From: Acetonema longum DSM 6540
Lineage (GTDB): Bacteria > Bacillota > Negativicutes > Sporomusales > Acetonemataceae
Direction of reading: 5' to 3'
Length of the DNA: 64,000 bases
Assembly: GCF_000219125.1 (NCBI RefSeq)
Contig: NZ_AFGF01000241.1
Location: forward strand, 1-64,000
Below the pieces are notes generated by a model. It saw nothing but the letters and a program-made list of their open reading frames with translations. It searched no databases and was not told the origin of the DNA. The number at the start of each line of letters is the position of its first letter. The first letter of the stretch is position 1. The translations under genes and the position numbers were made by a program. Below, one piece after another: positions 46,625 through 56,201 of this stretch.

Positions 46625-48511
46625 TTACTTCCCGACAAATTTGTTCTTTTGATTTCGCGACGCAGCAAGCCGCCGCTGTTTAGGTCTGGGGGCCTTATTC
46701 TGATCCCGCCTGTCATCCCGCGGCGGCCGGATCAGGCATTTGGGGCCATAACCAATCAGGTCCTGACGTTTTGCCTGGGTTAAAGCTTGATGCACCAGTT
46801 GATAATTTTGGGGATCCCGGTATTGCAAGAGAGCACGCTGCAGTTTTTTTTCCGTAAGACTTTTAGCCACATGGACCTTTTCCCCGGTAAGCGGGTGAAT
46901 ACCGGTATAATACATACAGGTGGAAAGGCTGCCGGGTGTGGGAATAAAATCCTGCACCTGCTCCGGATGATAACCGGTGTCCCGAAGGAATTCAGCCAGT
47001 TCAATGGCATCTTTGACGGTAGCCCCCGGATGACTGGACATAAAATAGGGCACCAAGTACTGCTTTTTATTGAGCCTTGCATTGATTTCTTTATAGAGAA
47101 AGGCAAATCGCAGGTATACTTGTTTGTCCGATTTTCCCATCAACCGGATTACCTGGGGCGATACATGCTCAGGGGCTACCTTGAGCTGCCCGCTGATATG
47201 ATGCCGGCACAACTCCTCGAGAAATTCCCGATTATTACCGGCTAAAATAGCGTCATAGCGCAAGCCGGAGCGTACAAATACCTTTTTAACTCCCGGCACT
47301 TGGCGCAAGGCCCGTAAAAGTTCCAGATAGTCGCTATGATCTGTATTCAGTTGCCTGCAGGGAGAAGGAGAAAGGCAATGGCGTTCTTTACAGGTTCCCC
47401 TCTCCCCTTGGGAAGCGCAGGATGGATGACGAAAATTGGCGGTAGGGCCGCCAACATCGTGAATATATCCTTTGAAATCCGGCATTTGGGTTAAAATCCG
47501 GGCCTCACGTAAAATTGATTCCTGGCTTCTACTTTGAATTATGCGCCCCTGATGCGATACAATGGCGCAAAAGGAGCAACCCCCATAGCAGCCGCGATGA
47601 CTGACAATGCTGAATTTCACCTCTTCGATGGCAGGCACCCCGCCCATGTCATCATAGGATGGGTGAAACGTTCTTTGATAAGGAAGGTCATATATTTCAT
47701 CCATCTCCTCGCTGGTAAGCGGCAAAGCAGGAGAATTTTGAATCAGGAAAACATCCTGATGTTTTTGCACAAGAGTTTTACCACGGATGGGATCCTGGTC
47801 CAGATATTGCAACCTAAAGGCCTGGGCAAACTCTTGCTTATCCTCGGCTACAGCTTCATAACCAGGCATTTCGATATAATCCCAAAGATGTTCCAGCGAA
47901 TCAGCCAGATAGCAGGTGCCAGGGACAGAGACTATATCAGCCGCCTTTACTCCCTGGGACAGTTGGGAAGCGATATCAAGAACCTGTTTTTCTCCCATGC
48001 CGTACACCAGAAGGTCAGCCCGGCTGTCCACCAAAATGGAGCGGCGCACAGAGTCCGACCAATAGTCGTAATGCGCAAATCTTCTTAAACTAGCCTCAAT
48101 ACCGCCAATGATAATGGGAACGCTTTTCCACAGTTCCCGTACCCGATTGCTGTAGACAATGCTAGTCCGGTCTGGGCGCCGGCCGGCAGCGCCGCCGGGG
48201 CTGTAGGAATCTTGACTACGGTATTTCTTTGCAGCGGTGAACTTATTAAGCAGCGAATCCATATTGCCGGCGGAAATCAGCACTCCCAGCCGCGGTTTCC
48301 CCAGCCGGGAAAATTCGCGGGTCGAGCGCCAATCCGGCTGGGCAATGATGCCCACCCGATAGCCATGTTTCTCTAGTAAGCGGCAGATGATGGCCGGACC
48401 AAAACTGGGGTGATCCACATAGGCGTCGCCGCTGATAAACAAAAAATCCAGCTGATCCCATCCCCGCTGTTTCATATCCTCCGGGCTGATGGGTATAAAC
48501 CTGTTTTCCAT
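46625..48511 (-). CDS. YgiQ family radical SAM protein
   Basis: 628-aa radical SAM enzyme of the YgiQ family. Near residue 298 the cluster motif is GCYGGCSFCAI (C-x3-C-x2-C), preceded by a B12-binding-like N-terminal domain. A C-terminal extension (DUF3362-like, rich in basic residues) ends the protein. ATG at 48511 with GGAGAG 8 bases upstream. Some family members are linked to unknown modification reactions; no substrate is known to me. A terminator-like hairpin stands immediately before its SD. Confidence 0.88.
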   Translation of the reverse strand: MENRFIPISPEDMKQRGWDQLDFLFISGDAYVDHPSFGPAIICRLLEKHGYRVGIIAQPDWRSTREFSRLGKPRLGVLISAGNMDSLLNKFTAAKKYRSQDSYSPGGAAGRRPDRTSIVYSNRVRELWKSVPIIIGGIEASLRRFAHYDYWSDSVRRSILVDSRADLLVYGMGEKQVLDIASQLSQGVKAADIVSVPGTCYLADSLEHLWDYIEMPGYEAVAEDKQEFAQAFRLQYLDQDPIRGKTLVQKHQDVFLIQNSPALPLTSEEMDEIYDLPYQRTFHPSYDDMGGVPAIEEVKFSIVSHRGCYGGCSFCAIVSHQGRIIQSRSQESILREARILTQMPDFKGYIHDVGGPTANFRHPSCASQGERGTCKERHCLSPSPCRQLNTDHSDYLELLRALRQVPGVKKVFVRSGLRYDAILAGNNREFLEELCRHHISGQLKVAPEHVSPQVIRLMGKSDKQVYLRFAFLYKEINARLNKKQYLVPYFMSSHPGATVKDAIELAEFLRDTGYHPEQVQDFIPTPGSLSTCMYYTGIHPLTGEKVHVAKSLTEKKLQRALLQYRDPQNYQLVHQALTQAKRQDLIGYGPKCLIRPPRDDRRDQNKAPRPKQRRLAASRNQKNKFVGK

Positions 48512-48530
48512 GCCACTGTCTCTCCAAAAG

Positions 48531-48553
48531 AAAAAAGCCAATCCGGCTTTTTT
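48531..48553 (-). terminator. Terminator-like hairpin in front of the YgiQ gene
   Basis: AAAAAAGCC and GGCTTTTTT form a 9-bp stem with a 5-base loop, followed on the minus strand by CTTTT. It ends less than 10 bases before the SD of the YgiQ gene. It may end the rodZ/mnmH transcript or attenuate YgiQ expression. A second imperfect GC hairpin lies at about 48570-48600. Confidence 0.7.
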
Positions 48554-48687
48554 CGCATTATTTAGGCAGAAAAAGGCTCTGCAAAGCAGGCTCTTTCTTG
48601 TCACTCAAAGTATGTGTCAACCGATGGCTTCTATACCCTCTCCCAAGAAACCCGTTACAACCTCATCTGTAGCCTCGAATCTGGGAG

Positions 48688-49023
48688 CGTTCAAAAAGGC
48701 TCAGATGCTAGGTAAGAGCAACGCCTGCGTTGTCATACTGAAGAATTTAGGTGACTTTTCGGCTTTTGAGAAAACATCCGCTACTACCTCTCTCCCGAAA
48801 AGTCACAAATTCTGATAGCGCGACGAGGACGGGCGTGAGACTGTACGTTTGGCAGGGTACGTCGATACTAGAAAGATGCGGAGCATCGTGAGATCAGGAG
48901 GAAAGCAGGTCGCTTTTCGGCGTAATCACAACAAAACTATCTGTTGCTTATGAACCTGAAAAGAGACGCTTTCCGAACGAGTCCGCCCGCAGGAGCAACG
49001 ACGCAGATGAGCCTTTTTCAACG
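48688..49023. repeat. 336-bp element with imperfect terminal inverted repeats
   Basis: CGTTCAAAAAGGCTCAGATG (48688-48707) and the reverse complement of 49004-49023 (CGTTGAAAAAGGCTCATCTG) match in 17 of 20 bases. Inside, 48743-48762 pairs with 48795-48812 in a long stem, and small hairpins (GATGC/GCATC at 48874-48887) follow. No convincing coding frame is present, so I take it as non-coding. It fills most of the 517-bp gap between YgiQ and the RodZ-like gene. Related pieces occur at 12.8 and 32.7 kb. Confidence 0.65.
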
Positions 49024-49028
49024 GTCCC

Positions 49029-49802
49029 TTAGCGGGCGGTGAAGTTTTTGACCACCACCTGCCCATTTCTTCCTTGGACACCTAAAAATTGTCCATTATA
49101 GGTCAGTTCCACGGCAGCCGCATTACCAAAGCGCAGTTCCATGGCCTTTTGTGCTTCCCAGGTCAGAATCTCTCCCCGTTGCGGCGTTCCCTCAAAAACC
49201 AGCTTTCCGTCTGCGGTTACCCGTGTCCAAGAACGGGTGCTGAACGTGGCGACAACCACAATCGGCTTAGCTGCCGGCTTAGGTTGAACCGCTGCCGGAG
49301 GCGTTGTCGGCGTCGCTGCTTGGGAAGGCTGTACCGGCGCAACAGGCGCAGTTTGAACTTGCGGCGGAACCGGCGGCTCAGGCTGTCCCGGCAGCTGTTC
49401 GCCGCCGGTTGAATCGCCCATGAGCCACCAGGTAGTCCCTCCGCCAACAATTACGATAAAAGCAGCGATAAACAGCCATTTTTTTATAGCATCCTCAGAA
49501 GAAGACTCAGAAACAGGTGTAACCATTTCACTGCCGGTGCCGGTGGCTTGCAGCTCAGGATCAGGCGGCGTTTGGCGGCTTTGCCGATACAGTTCGACGA
49601 ATTCAGCCCCGTTTAAGCCCAAGAAATTAGCATAATTGCGTATAAATCCTTTCAAAAAGACTTCACCGGGAGAAACAGAATAATTTCCTTGCTCAATGGC
49701 CTCTAAATATAATGCTCGAATGTTCGTGGCATTTTCAATATCCTTCAATGTTAGTCCCTTTTTTTCCCGTTCGGCGCGTAGCATTTCACCCAAAGATGGC
49801 AT
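49029..49802 (-). CDS. RodZ-like helix-turn-helix membrane protein
   Basis: 257-aa protein with an N-terminal RodZ-type HTH (about 5-70, GEMLRAEREKKGLTLKDIE), a single membrane segment (about 112-132) and a proline/alanine-rich stretch. It ends in a C-terminal beta domain like DUF4115. The set matches RodZ/YmfM, a cytoskeletal anchor linked to MreB and cell shape. The ATG at 49802 has AAGGAGG upstream and overlaps the end of mnmH by 17 bases. In B. subtilis ymfM stands in the same interval between spoIIIE and recA. Confidence 0.88.
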   Translation of the reverse strand: MPSLGEMLRAEREKKGLTLKDIENATNIRALYLEAIEQGNYSVSPGEVFLKGFIRNYANFLGLNGAEFVELYRQSRQTPPDPELQATGTGSEMVTPVSESSSEDAIKKWLFIAAFIVIVGGGTTWWLMGDSTGGEQLPGQPEPPVPPQVQTAPVAPVQPSQAATPTTPPAAVQPKPAAKPIVVVATFSTRSWTRVTADGKLVFEGTPQRGEILTWEAQKAMELRFGNAAAVELTYNGQFLGVQGRNGQVVVKNFTAR

Positions 49803-50859
49803 TAGCGTTACCTCCTTGTTTAATATAGGCAATAATCTGATCAGCAGCTTCATCCAAATTCTCAGCGCAAACACAATAGTCAAAATCAGTGAGACCCGCC
49901 GTTTCATATCCATACAGTGGATCATAATAGTGAAGCAGCAATTGCTCAACCATATCGGCAATCTGCCCTTGCAGGAAATTATCCCGCAGGGTGTTCGTCA
50001 GATGATTACCAAGCCGTTTCCGCAAGCTTTCCAGGCTGGCAAAAACCGCATCCGTCAAGTCCGGGCCAGTTTCCATATACTCATCCATCAGACGACGTGT
50101 CCGGGTTTTGATACTAGCCGTGACCAATATCCTGATTCCTTGCTGCATGGCCTGATGGAAAAAATCCGGCAAGTACACATTTCCAATTCGCTTGCTCTCA
50201 CACTCCACCACAATATAAGGCTCTGTATTCATGCTTTGAAGCTGACCTAAAAGATGAGCATCAAAATTTTGCGCTGTAGCCGGCTTTCCCAGACCCAAAT
50301 GGCCAAAAGCCGATCCCCGGTGATTTGCCAGTTGCTCCAGATCAATCATGGCCTGGCCCCTTGCGGCAAGTTTGGCCAATAAGGTTGTTTTTCCCACCCC
50401 GGTAGAGCCGCACAAAACAGCGATCCGAGGCTTGAGAGGAAATTTCTGCAGTTTATTCAGTATCTGATTGCGGTATGCTTTATATCCTCCTGACAGTTGG
50501 TACGCCTGGATTCCCATCAAATCAAGAATCATTACCAGGGATTTGGAGCGCATGCCGCCTCGCCAGCAATATACCACGATCGGACGTTCCCGGCAATTTA
50601 ATTCTTTTACCCGGTTGACGATATCCGATAATTTGCCGGAAGCGATAGCCAACCCTACATCCTTCGCTTCATCTGAGCCAACTGTTTTGTAAAGGGTCCC
50701 CACCCGTGCCCTCTCTTCATCGGAGAACAGCGGGATGTTAACGGCGCCGACGATGGCACCGTGCCGATACTCCGATGGCGAGCGCACGTCGATAAATAGC
50801 GGGAGGACATCCGGGGAAAACATTTTTTCACACTCTTCCAGTGAAATAACTTTAGGCAC
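49786..50859 (-). CDS. mnmH: tRNA 2-selenouridine/geranyl-2-thiouridine synthase
   Basis: 357-aa MnmH/SelU, which replaces sulfur with selenium in 2-thiouridine at tRNA position 34 through a geranylated intermediate. The N-terminal rhodanese domain contains the catalytic Cys in VVYCWRGGMRS (about 97). The C-terminal P-loop domain has GSTGVGKTT (about 150) and LANHRGSAFG. ATG with the SD weak or absent. Its presence implies selenophosphate supply elsewhere in the genome. Next gene downstream is the RodZ-like one, with which it overlaps. Confidence 0.92.
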   Translation of the reverse strand: MPKVISLEECEKMFSPDVLPLFIDVRSPSEYRHGAIVGAVNIPLFSDEERARVGTLYKTVGSDEAKDVGLAIASGKLSDIVNRVKELNCRERPIVVYCWRGGMRSKSLVMILDLMGIQAYQLSGGYKAYRNQILNKLQKFPLKPRIAVLCGSTGVGKTTLLAKLAARGQAMIDLEQLANHRGSAFGHLGLGKPATAQNFDAHLLGQLQSMNTEPYIVVECESKRIGNVYLPDFFHQAMQQGIRILVTASIKTRTRRLMDEYMETGPDLTDAVFASLESLRKRLGNHLTNTLRDNFLQGQIADMVEQLLLHYYDPLYGYETAGLTDFDYCVCAENLDEAADQIIAYIKQGGNANAIFG

Positions 50860-50900
50860 TTTTGTTCACCAACATCATTGCAGTATATCTTGATCTATTG

Positions 50901-53051
50901 TTAGCTCTTAAAATAACGGCCGTAAACCTGATCGCTGGTCATCAAAATTTCGCGAGGTTTACTCCCAATATTGGGGCCGACAATTTTCATTTCTTCCATG
51001 GCGTCAATGAGACGTGCTGCCCGCGTATAGCCGATCCTGAACTTGCGCTGCAACATGGAAACTGAAGCCTGACCTGTTTCCATAACCACACGAACGGCTT
51101 CTTCCAGCATCTCATCCTGGGGTGCTGACTCCTGCTTTTTTTCTTCCTCCGGTGAAAAAGAAGCAATTTCTTCCAGATATTTTGGTTCTCCTTGCATTTT
51201 TACATAATGGATTAAAGCTTCCACTTCCTGATCGGATATAAATGCCCCCTGGATGCGTATGGGCTTATTAGAGCCAATGGGGCTAAACAACATGTCCCCT
51301 TTTCCCACTAATTTTTCCGCTCCGCCCATGTCCAATATCGTGCGAGAGTCGACCTGGGACGATACGGCGAAAGCAATTCGGGACGGAATATTGGCTTTTA
51401 TCGTCCCGGTAATGACATCAACAGAAGGTCTTTGGGTCGCCAGCACCAAGTGCAGGCCTGCCGCTCTCGCCTTTTGCGCCAAACGGCAAATCGCATCCTC
51501 AACATCCACAGGCGCCACCATCATTAGATCGGCCAATTCGTCGATGATAATGACCACCCAAGGAATGGCTTCAGCTTGATGCATTTCATTATACCGCTGG
51601 ATATCCCTCACGCCGGTTTCGGCGAACAAACTATAGCGGCGCTCCATCTCCTGCACAGCCCAGCGCAGAGTGGTAGCAGCCTTTTGCGGATCGGTGACAA
51701 CCGCACTCATGAGATGAGGAATACCATTATAATTAGATAACTCCACCATTTTGGGATCAATTAGGATAAATTTTACCTGATTGGGTCGAGCCTTAAATAG
51801 CAAACTGGTGATGATCGTATTAATGCATACGCTTTTGCCGGAACCGGTAGAGCCGGCTACCAATAAATGCGGCATCTTCGAGAGATCTGCCACAATTGAT
51901 TTTCCCGCAATATCTTTGCCCAGCGCTACGGTAAGAGGCGAAGCAGACTGTTGAAACTCACTGCTTTCCAACACCTCCCGCAACGGGACACTGGATACTT
52001 CTTTATTGGGTACTTCAATTCCCACCGCTGCCTTGCCGGGAATGGGCGCTTCAATGCGAACTCCGGATGCTGCCAGTTTCAGGGCGATATCGTCAGCCAA
52101 ATTGACAATTTTGCTCACTTTAACTCCTGGCGCTGGTTCAAGTTCATAGCGGGTGATGGTAGGCCCTTGACAAGTATTGATAATCCTGGCCCCTACGCCG
52201 AAATTAGCCAGAGTTTCCTCCAGCAATTTGGCGTTATCCACCAATTCCTTCTGCATTTTTAAGGAGCGGGGTTTTTGATTTTTCGTGAGAATACTCAACG
52301 GTGGAATCGTGTAAACATGAACTTGCTCCAAATTCGATGCAATCGCACGAAATTCCTCTGTATCTTTCGCTGTTGTTAAAATAGGACTCTGATCAGAAGT
52401 TACCGCAGGCAGCAAGAGGGGTGCCTCCGGATGCTGCCTGCTTATCTGGCGATTTTGATCAAAAAAGGATTCCCTGTCCCAATCGGTCACGCTCGTAGAT
52501 TGTTCTGATGCGGCTGTCTGCTTACGGGCAAGAAACCAATGATCCACTGTTTTTTCCCGGGCAGTGTCAATGCCTTCACGCAGAGACCACATAGTGGCTA
52601 ATAGCATACCGCACACCGAGAAAGAAAGCAAAAATACCCAAGCACCATGATTGCCGACCAGTTTGCGCAGCACAAACAAAAATAATCCGCCAATCAGACC
52701 TCCGCCGGGAATTAAACTTTCCGGCAGTATCTCCTGGCCGACAGGGATGCAGACAATGTGGATAAAGGCCAAAAGACACAAATACAGCATGAAAAGACCC
52801 CAAAACCTCGCTGAATAGCTTATACCACAGCGCATCCAAATATAACGGGTACCGACAATAATGATCATGACGGGGAAGACCGGGGCTCCCATCCCCAGAG
52901 AATATTGTAACATTTTTGAAATATAGGTTCCCAGTGTTCCGTTATCAGGGCTAAATAAACTTATCAAAGACAACAGACCCACTGTCGTCAGAGCTATCCC
53001 TATTAACTCATATCTTATCTCATCTGACAGTTCTGAGAAGAACTTTGGCAA
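50901..53051 (-). CDS. DNA translocase FtsK/SpoIIIE
   Basis: 716-aa FtsK/SpoIIIE translocase that pumps DNA at division or into the forespore. Four N-terminal membrane segments lie in about 20-160, followed by a short linker. The motor domain has GSTGSGKS (about 400) and LIIDPKMVELS. The C-terminal gamma winged helix (SVSMLQRKFRIGYTRAARLID) reads KOPS-like sites. TTG at 53051 is 7 bases after AGAGGT; the GTG three codons earlier overlaps the SD. The tepA-ylzJ-spoIIIE order is as in B. subtilis. Confidence 0.93.
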   Translation of the reverse strand: MPKFFSELSDEIRYELIGIALTTVGLLSLISLFSPDNGTLGTYISKMLQYSLGMGAPVFPVMIIIVGTRYIWMRCGISYSARFWGLFMLYLCLLAFIHIVCIPVGQEILPESLIPGGGLIGGLFLFVLRKLVGNHGAWVFLLSFSVCGMLLATMWSLREGIDTAREKTVDHWFLARKQTAASEQSTSVTDWDRESFFDQNRQISRQHPEAPLLLPAVTSDQSPILTTAKDTEEFRAIASNLEQVHVYTIPPLSILTKNQKPRSLKMQKELVDNAKLLEETLANFGVGARIINTCQGPTITRYELEPAPGVKVSKIVNLADDIALKLAASGVRIEAPIPGKAAVGIEVPNKEVSSVPLREVLESSEFQQSASPLTVALGKDIAGKSIVADLSKMPHLLVAGSTGSGKSVCINTIITSLLFKARPNQVKFILIDPKMVELSNYNGIPHLMSAVVTDPQKAATTLRWAVQEMERRYSLFAETGVRDIQRYNEMHQAEAIPWVVIIIDELADLMMVAPVDVEDAICRLAQKARAAGLHLVLATQRPSVDVITGTIKANIPSRIAFAVSSQVDSRTILDMGGAEKLVGKGDMLFSPIGSNKPIRIQGAFISDQEVEALIHYVKMQGEPKYLEEIASFSPEEEKKQESAPQDEMLEEAVRVVMETGQASVSMLQRKFRIGYTRAARLIDAMEEMKIVGPNIGSKPREILMTSDQVYGRYFKS

Positions 53052-53146
53052 ATGTACCACCTCTTAGAAATGGTTCTACATATTGCCGCGAAATCCTTCA
53101 TTATTACGCAATTAGCCGGGATGTTCGGAATTTAAAAGTACTCTCA

Positions 53147-53386
53147 TTACGAGAGCACCTCTAAAGACGGCCTATATGTCAAAATACTGCCAGGCTGCAA
53201 GTCAGAGCGCAGATAGTCTTCGGGATTGGTGGTCAGGATTCGGACGACTTGATATTCAGCGGCGGAAACTTTGCTGACCTGCAGCCGGATGCCCTGATAC
53301 TCCAGTTCTTCCAAAACCGGAATCTCCGGGTCAGCAGCAGAGGCAACCACCGTTTCTATAGGCATTACGGTCCACAATACACTCAT
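53147..53386 (-). CDS. YlzJ-like protein
   Basis: 79-aa protein resembling YlzJ of sporulating Firmicutes. It begins [13 protein letters not shown], contains an EYQGIRLQV strand, and ends in a conserved-looking [14 protein letters not shown]. The start ATG overlaps the tepA stop. No domain of known function. Position between tepA and the FtsK/SpoIIIE gene is the same as in B. subtilis. Confidence 0.82.
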   Translation of the reverse strand: MSVLWTVMPIETVVASAADPEIPVLEELEYQGIRLQVSKVSAAEYQVVRILTTNPEDYLRSDLQPGSILTYRPSLEVLS

Positions 53387-54150
53387 TGTTTTAACACCGA
53401 GGCTTCTTTTTGCAGCTTAATTAATTCATAGAGTTTATTTAATGCTTGGGATACTCCGCCTACCTCATCCACCAGGCCTATTTTTACAGCGTCTCTGCCG
53501 ACGACTGAAGTGCCGATATCCCGCGACAGCTCTCCGGTCTTAAACAAGAGTTCTCTCCATTTATCCTCGGTCACATGAGAATGACTAATGACAAATTTAT
53601 TGACCCTTTCCTGCATTTTCTCCAAATAATCGAATGAACTTTGGGCTCCAATCACCAGACCGGTTAAACGGATTGGATGAATCGTCATACTGGCACTTTC
53701 CACAATAAAGGAACGAGTGGCTGAAACCGCGATGGGCACGCCGATACTATGCCCTCCTCCCAGCACAATAGAAACGGAAGGCTTGGACATACTGGATACC
53801 ATTTCGGCAATGGCTAATCCTGCTTCCACATCTCCGCCCACAGTGTTCAGAAGCATTAATAAGCCCTCAATTTCCTGATTTTGCTCAATGGCAACCAATT
53901 GCGGCATGAGATGTTCGTATTTCGTCGTTTTATTCTGTGGTGGAAGTACCATATGGCCTTCTACCTGTCCGATGATGGTCATAACATGAACATTGCTTTT
54001 TACCGTTGGAATCTCAGTACTTCCCATTTCCCGGATGTTGTCCACAGTCTCAGACTTTCTGTGCCGGCGTTTTGGTTCCGGAGAAATGTGGCGGGGCGTA
54101 TCCGGGTTTTCCGTGGTATCAGGTAAAACAGGTTTAATGATGTCTGGCAT
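53383..54150 (-). CDS. tepA: ClpP-family serine protease TepA
   Basis: 255-aa ClpP-like protease of the TepA (translocation-enhancing) type. The ClpP fold is visible with [25 protein letters not shown] (catalytic Ser) and [10 protein letters not shown] (catalytic His). The acidic N-terminal 50 residues are disordered-looking. ATG at 54150 with GGAGGG upstream; the longer frame has no SD. B. subtilis tepA stands directly upstream of spoIIIE, the same order as here. Confidence 0.9.
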   Translation of the reverse strand: MPDIIKPVLPDTTENPDTPRHISPEPKRRHRKSETVDNIREMGSTEIPTVKSNVHVMTIIGQVEGHMVLPPQNKTTKYEHLMPQLVAIEQNQEIEGLLMLLNTVGGDVEAGLAIAEMVSSMSKPSVSIVLGGGHSIGVPIAVSATRSFIVESASMTIHPIRLTGLVIGAQSSFDYLEKMQERVNKFVISHSHVTEDKWRELLFKTGELSRDIGTSVVGRDAVKIGLVDEVGGVSQALNKLYELIKLQKEASVLKQ

Positions 54151-54228
54151 GAATACCCTCCTAAATAAAGTATGGCATCTGATTCTCGTTGGCCTGATGA
54201 TCAAGTCGTTCTAATTTCTATTATTAAC

Positions 54229-54258
54229 AAAAAAAACCGGGGAAATTCCCCAGTTTTT
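54229..54258 (-). terminator. Terminator after the RNase J gene
   Basis: AAAAAAC-C-GGGGA and TCCCC-A-GTTTTTT form a stem with one mismatch and a 3-base loop, with T-rich sequence on the minus strand. It lies about 20 bases after the rnj stop. Confidence 0.75.
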
Positions 54259-54277
54259 TAGATTGTGCGCAAAAGCG

Positions 54278-55948
54278 CTATACTTCCATAATAATCGGTA
54301 AAATCATAGGCCGACGGCGGGTCTTTTCGTAAAGATATTTACCTAACATATCCCGGACACTAGTTTTAATCATGGCCCATTCGGTTCCGCTGTTCAATTC
54401 GCATTTTTCCAGTGCCTGATTTACTTTTTCCTTGGCCTCTTCCATCAGCTGTTCCGATTCCCTCACATAGACAAAGCCCCGGGATACAATATCCGGCCCG
54501 GCTACCAGACATCCTCGCTTTTTATCGATCGTTAGTACTACGACTAATATTCCGTCCTGGGAAAGTTGCTTCCGGTCCCGCAACACGATATTGCCTACAT
54601 CGCCCACTCCTAAACCGTCAACCAGCACACGGCCAGCTGTCACTTTGGAGGTAATAGCGCCTTTATCCCGGCTAAGTTCGATAACATGTCCGTTTTCTGC
54701 CACAAAAATGTTTTCTTTGGGCGTTCCTAAATCCTGGGCCAGCTTAGCATGCTTTTTTAAGTGGCGGTACTCGCCGTGCAGCGGAATAAAGAACTTGGGA
54801 CGAATCAGGTTGTGCATCAGCTTAAGTTCTTCCTGGCTGGCATGCCCGGAAACATGGATGCCGGATTCCCGGTCATACACCACTTCGGCGCCCTGCCGAA
54901 ATAAAAAATCAATCGTCCGGGATACCATCTTCTCATTGCCGGGGATCGGAGTGGCGGAAATGATAACCGTATCCCCGGGGACAATCTCCACCTTCTTGTG
55001 ATCAGACATAGCCATCCGGGTCAGTGAAGCCATAGGCTCACCTTGGCTGCCAGTCGTCAGTATGACTACTGCGGCAGAAGGATACTTGCCGATTGCGTCA
55101 ATATCGATTAAAAGACCGTCTTCAATCGTTAAATACCCTAACTCCAATGCAATATTCACAATGCTTTGCATGCTGTGCCCGATAATGGCAACCTTGCGCT
55201 TATACTTTCGCGCCGTATCTATCGCCTGCTGGATGCGGTGCACATTCGATGAGAAAGAAGCAATAATAATACGGTCTCTGGCGTGATGAAAAACTTCATC
55301 AAAATGCATTCCAACCGTTCGTTCACTGATGGTAAAGCCTGTCCGGTCAGAGTTTGTGCTATCGGCCAAAAGAGCTAAAACCCCTTGATCGCCAAGATCG
55401 GCCAGTCTGTGAAAATCAGTCACTTTTTCCTTTCCGTCCACAGGCGTCTGGTCAAATTTAAAGTCGCCGGTATGCACAATCGTTCCGACGGGAGTTTTTA
55501 CCGATATGGCCACGGAATCAGGAATACTATGATTCACACGAATAAATCCGACCTGGAAAACACCCAGTTGAACCCTGTCGCCGGGTTGAACCGGAATCAG
55601 GTCGGCTTTAGCAACATTATTCTCCTTCAGTTTGCCGCCCAGGATTCCCAATGTCAAACGTGTCCCATACACCGGAACATTTAATTGCTTCAATACATAG
55701 GGAAGGGCCCCGATATGGTCCTCGTGCCCATGAGTAAGAATGATGGCCCTGACAAAATCACGGTTTTCCAATAAATAGGTGATATCCGGTATGACTAAAT
55801 CAATACCCGGCATATCGTCCTCCGGAAACATTAAACCACAGTCTATCACGATAATATCGTCACCGTAGCGTATTACCGTCATATTCTTGCCGATTTCACC
55901 CAGTCCACCTAAAGGAATGATTTGAATTTTAGGGGGAGTTTTTGCCAA
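54278..55948 (-). CDS. Ribonuclease J
   Basis: 556-aa RNase J of the metallo-beta-lactamase/beta-CASP family, with 5'-exo and endonuclease activity on RNA. The metal motif is HGHEDHIGALP (about 73), and IQIIPLGGLGEIGKNM stands at the N-terminus. A beta-CASP domain (SFSSNVHRIQQ) and a C-terminal dimerisation part follow. I use the TTG at 55948 (MAKTPPKIQ), with GGAGG 11 bases upstream; a GTG four codons earlier overlaps the SD. In B. subtilis rnjB lies between dapA and tepA, as here. Confidence 0.93.
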   Translation of the reverse strand: MAKTPPKIQIIPLGGLGEIGKNMTVIRYGDDIIVIDCGLMFPEDDMPGIDLVIPDITYLLENRDFVRAIILTHGHEDHIGALPYVLKQLNVPVYGTRLTLGILGGKLKENNVAKADLIPVQPGDRVQLGVFQVGFIRVNHSIPDSVAISVKTPVGTIVHTGDFKFDQTPVDGKEKVTDFHRLADLGDQGVLALLADSTNSDRTGFTISERTVGMHFDEVFHHARDRIIIASFSSNVHRIQQAIDTARKYKRKVAIIGHSMQSIVNIALELGYLTIEDGLLIDIDAIGKYPSAAVVILTTGSQGEPMASLTRMAMSDHKKVEIVPGDTVIISATPIPGNEKMVSRTIDFLFRQGAEVVYDRESGIHVSGHASQEELKLMHNLIRPKFFIPLHGEYRHLKKHAKLAQDLGTPKENIFVAENGHVIELSRDKGAITSKVTAGRVLVDGLGVGDVGNIVLRDRKQLSQDGILVVVLTIDKKRGCLVAGPDIVSRGFVYVRESEQLMEEAKEKVNQALEKCELNSGTEWAMIKTSVRDMLGKYLYEKTRRRPMILPIIMEV

Positions 55949-56057
55949 AAAAAGATACACCTCCAGATTCCGAACAATCTTTCACCAGCAATAATGATAT
56001 TTCCGCCCATGAATACCAACATTAGCTAAATCCGACCGTTCATATTGATTCACTAAA

Positions 56058-56086
56058 ATTATATCCTATTTCGATTGAGGCAACAA
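56058..56086 (-). promoter_or_regulatory. Promoter of the RNase J gene
   Basis: On the minus strand TTGTTG (56086-56081) and a perfect TATAAT (56063-56058) are separated by 17 bases. The leader to the rnj start is about 100 bases. It follows the dapA operon terminator. Confidence 0.6.
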
Positions 56087-56144
56087 GTAGATAACCATAA
56101 GGTTGGAAATAATGGAACCTTTGTCCCAATCAAAAACCCCAGGC

Positions 56145-56176
56145 AGAAGAAAGTCCCGGTCCAATCAGACCGGGAC
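56145..56176 (-). terminator. Terminator of the dapB-asd-dapG-dapA operon
   Basis: GTCCCGGT and ACCGGGAC (56153-56160 with 56169-56176) form a perfect 8-bp GC-rich stem with an 8-base loop, followed on the minus strand by TTTCTTCT. It lies 26 bases after the dapA stop. Confidence 0.85.
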
Positions 56177-56201
56177 AGAATTATCCCTTACTCACATAGT
56201 A

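Noticed and set aside
47534-48088. Plus-strand open frame of 184 codons
   Set aside because: Antisense of the YgiQ radical SAM gene.
48489-48815. Plus-strand open frame of 108 codons in the repeat region
   Set aside because: It starts inside the YgiQ gene and crosses a terminator and half of the repeat element; low-complexity sequence without family resemblance.
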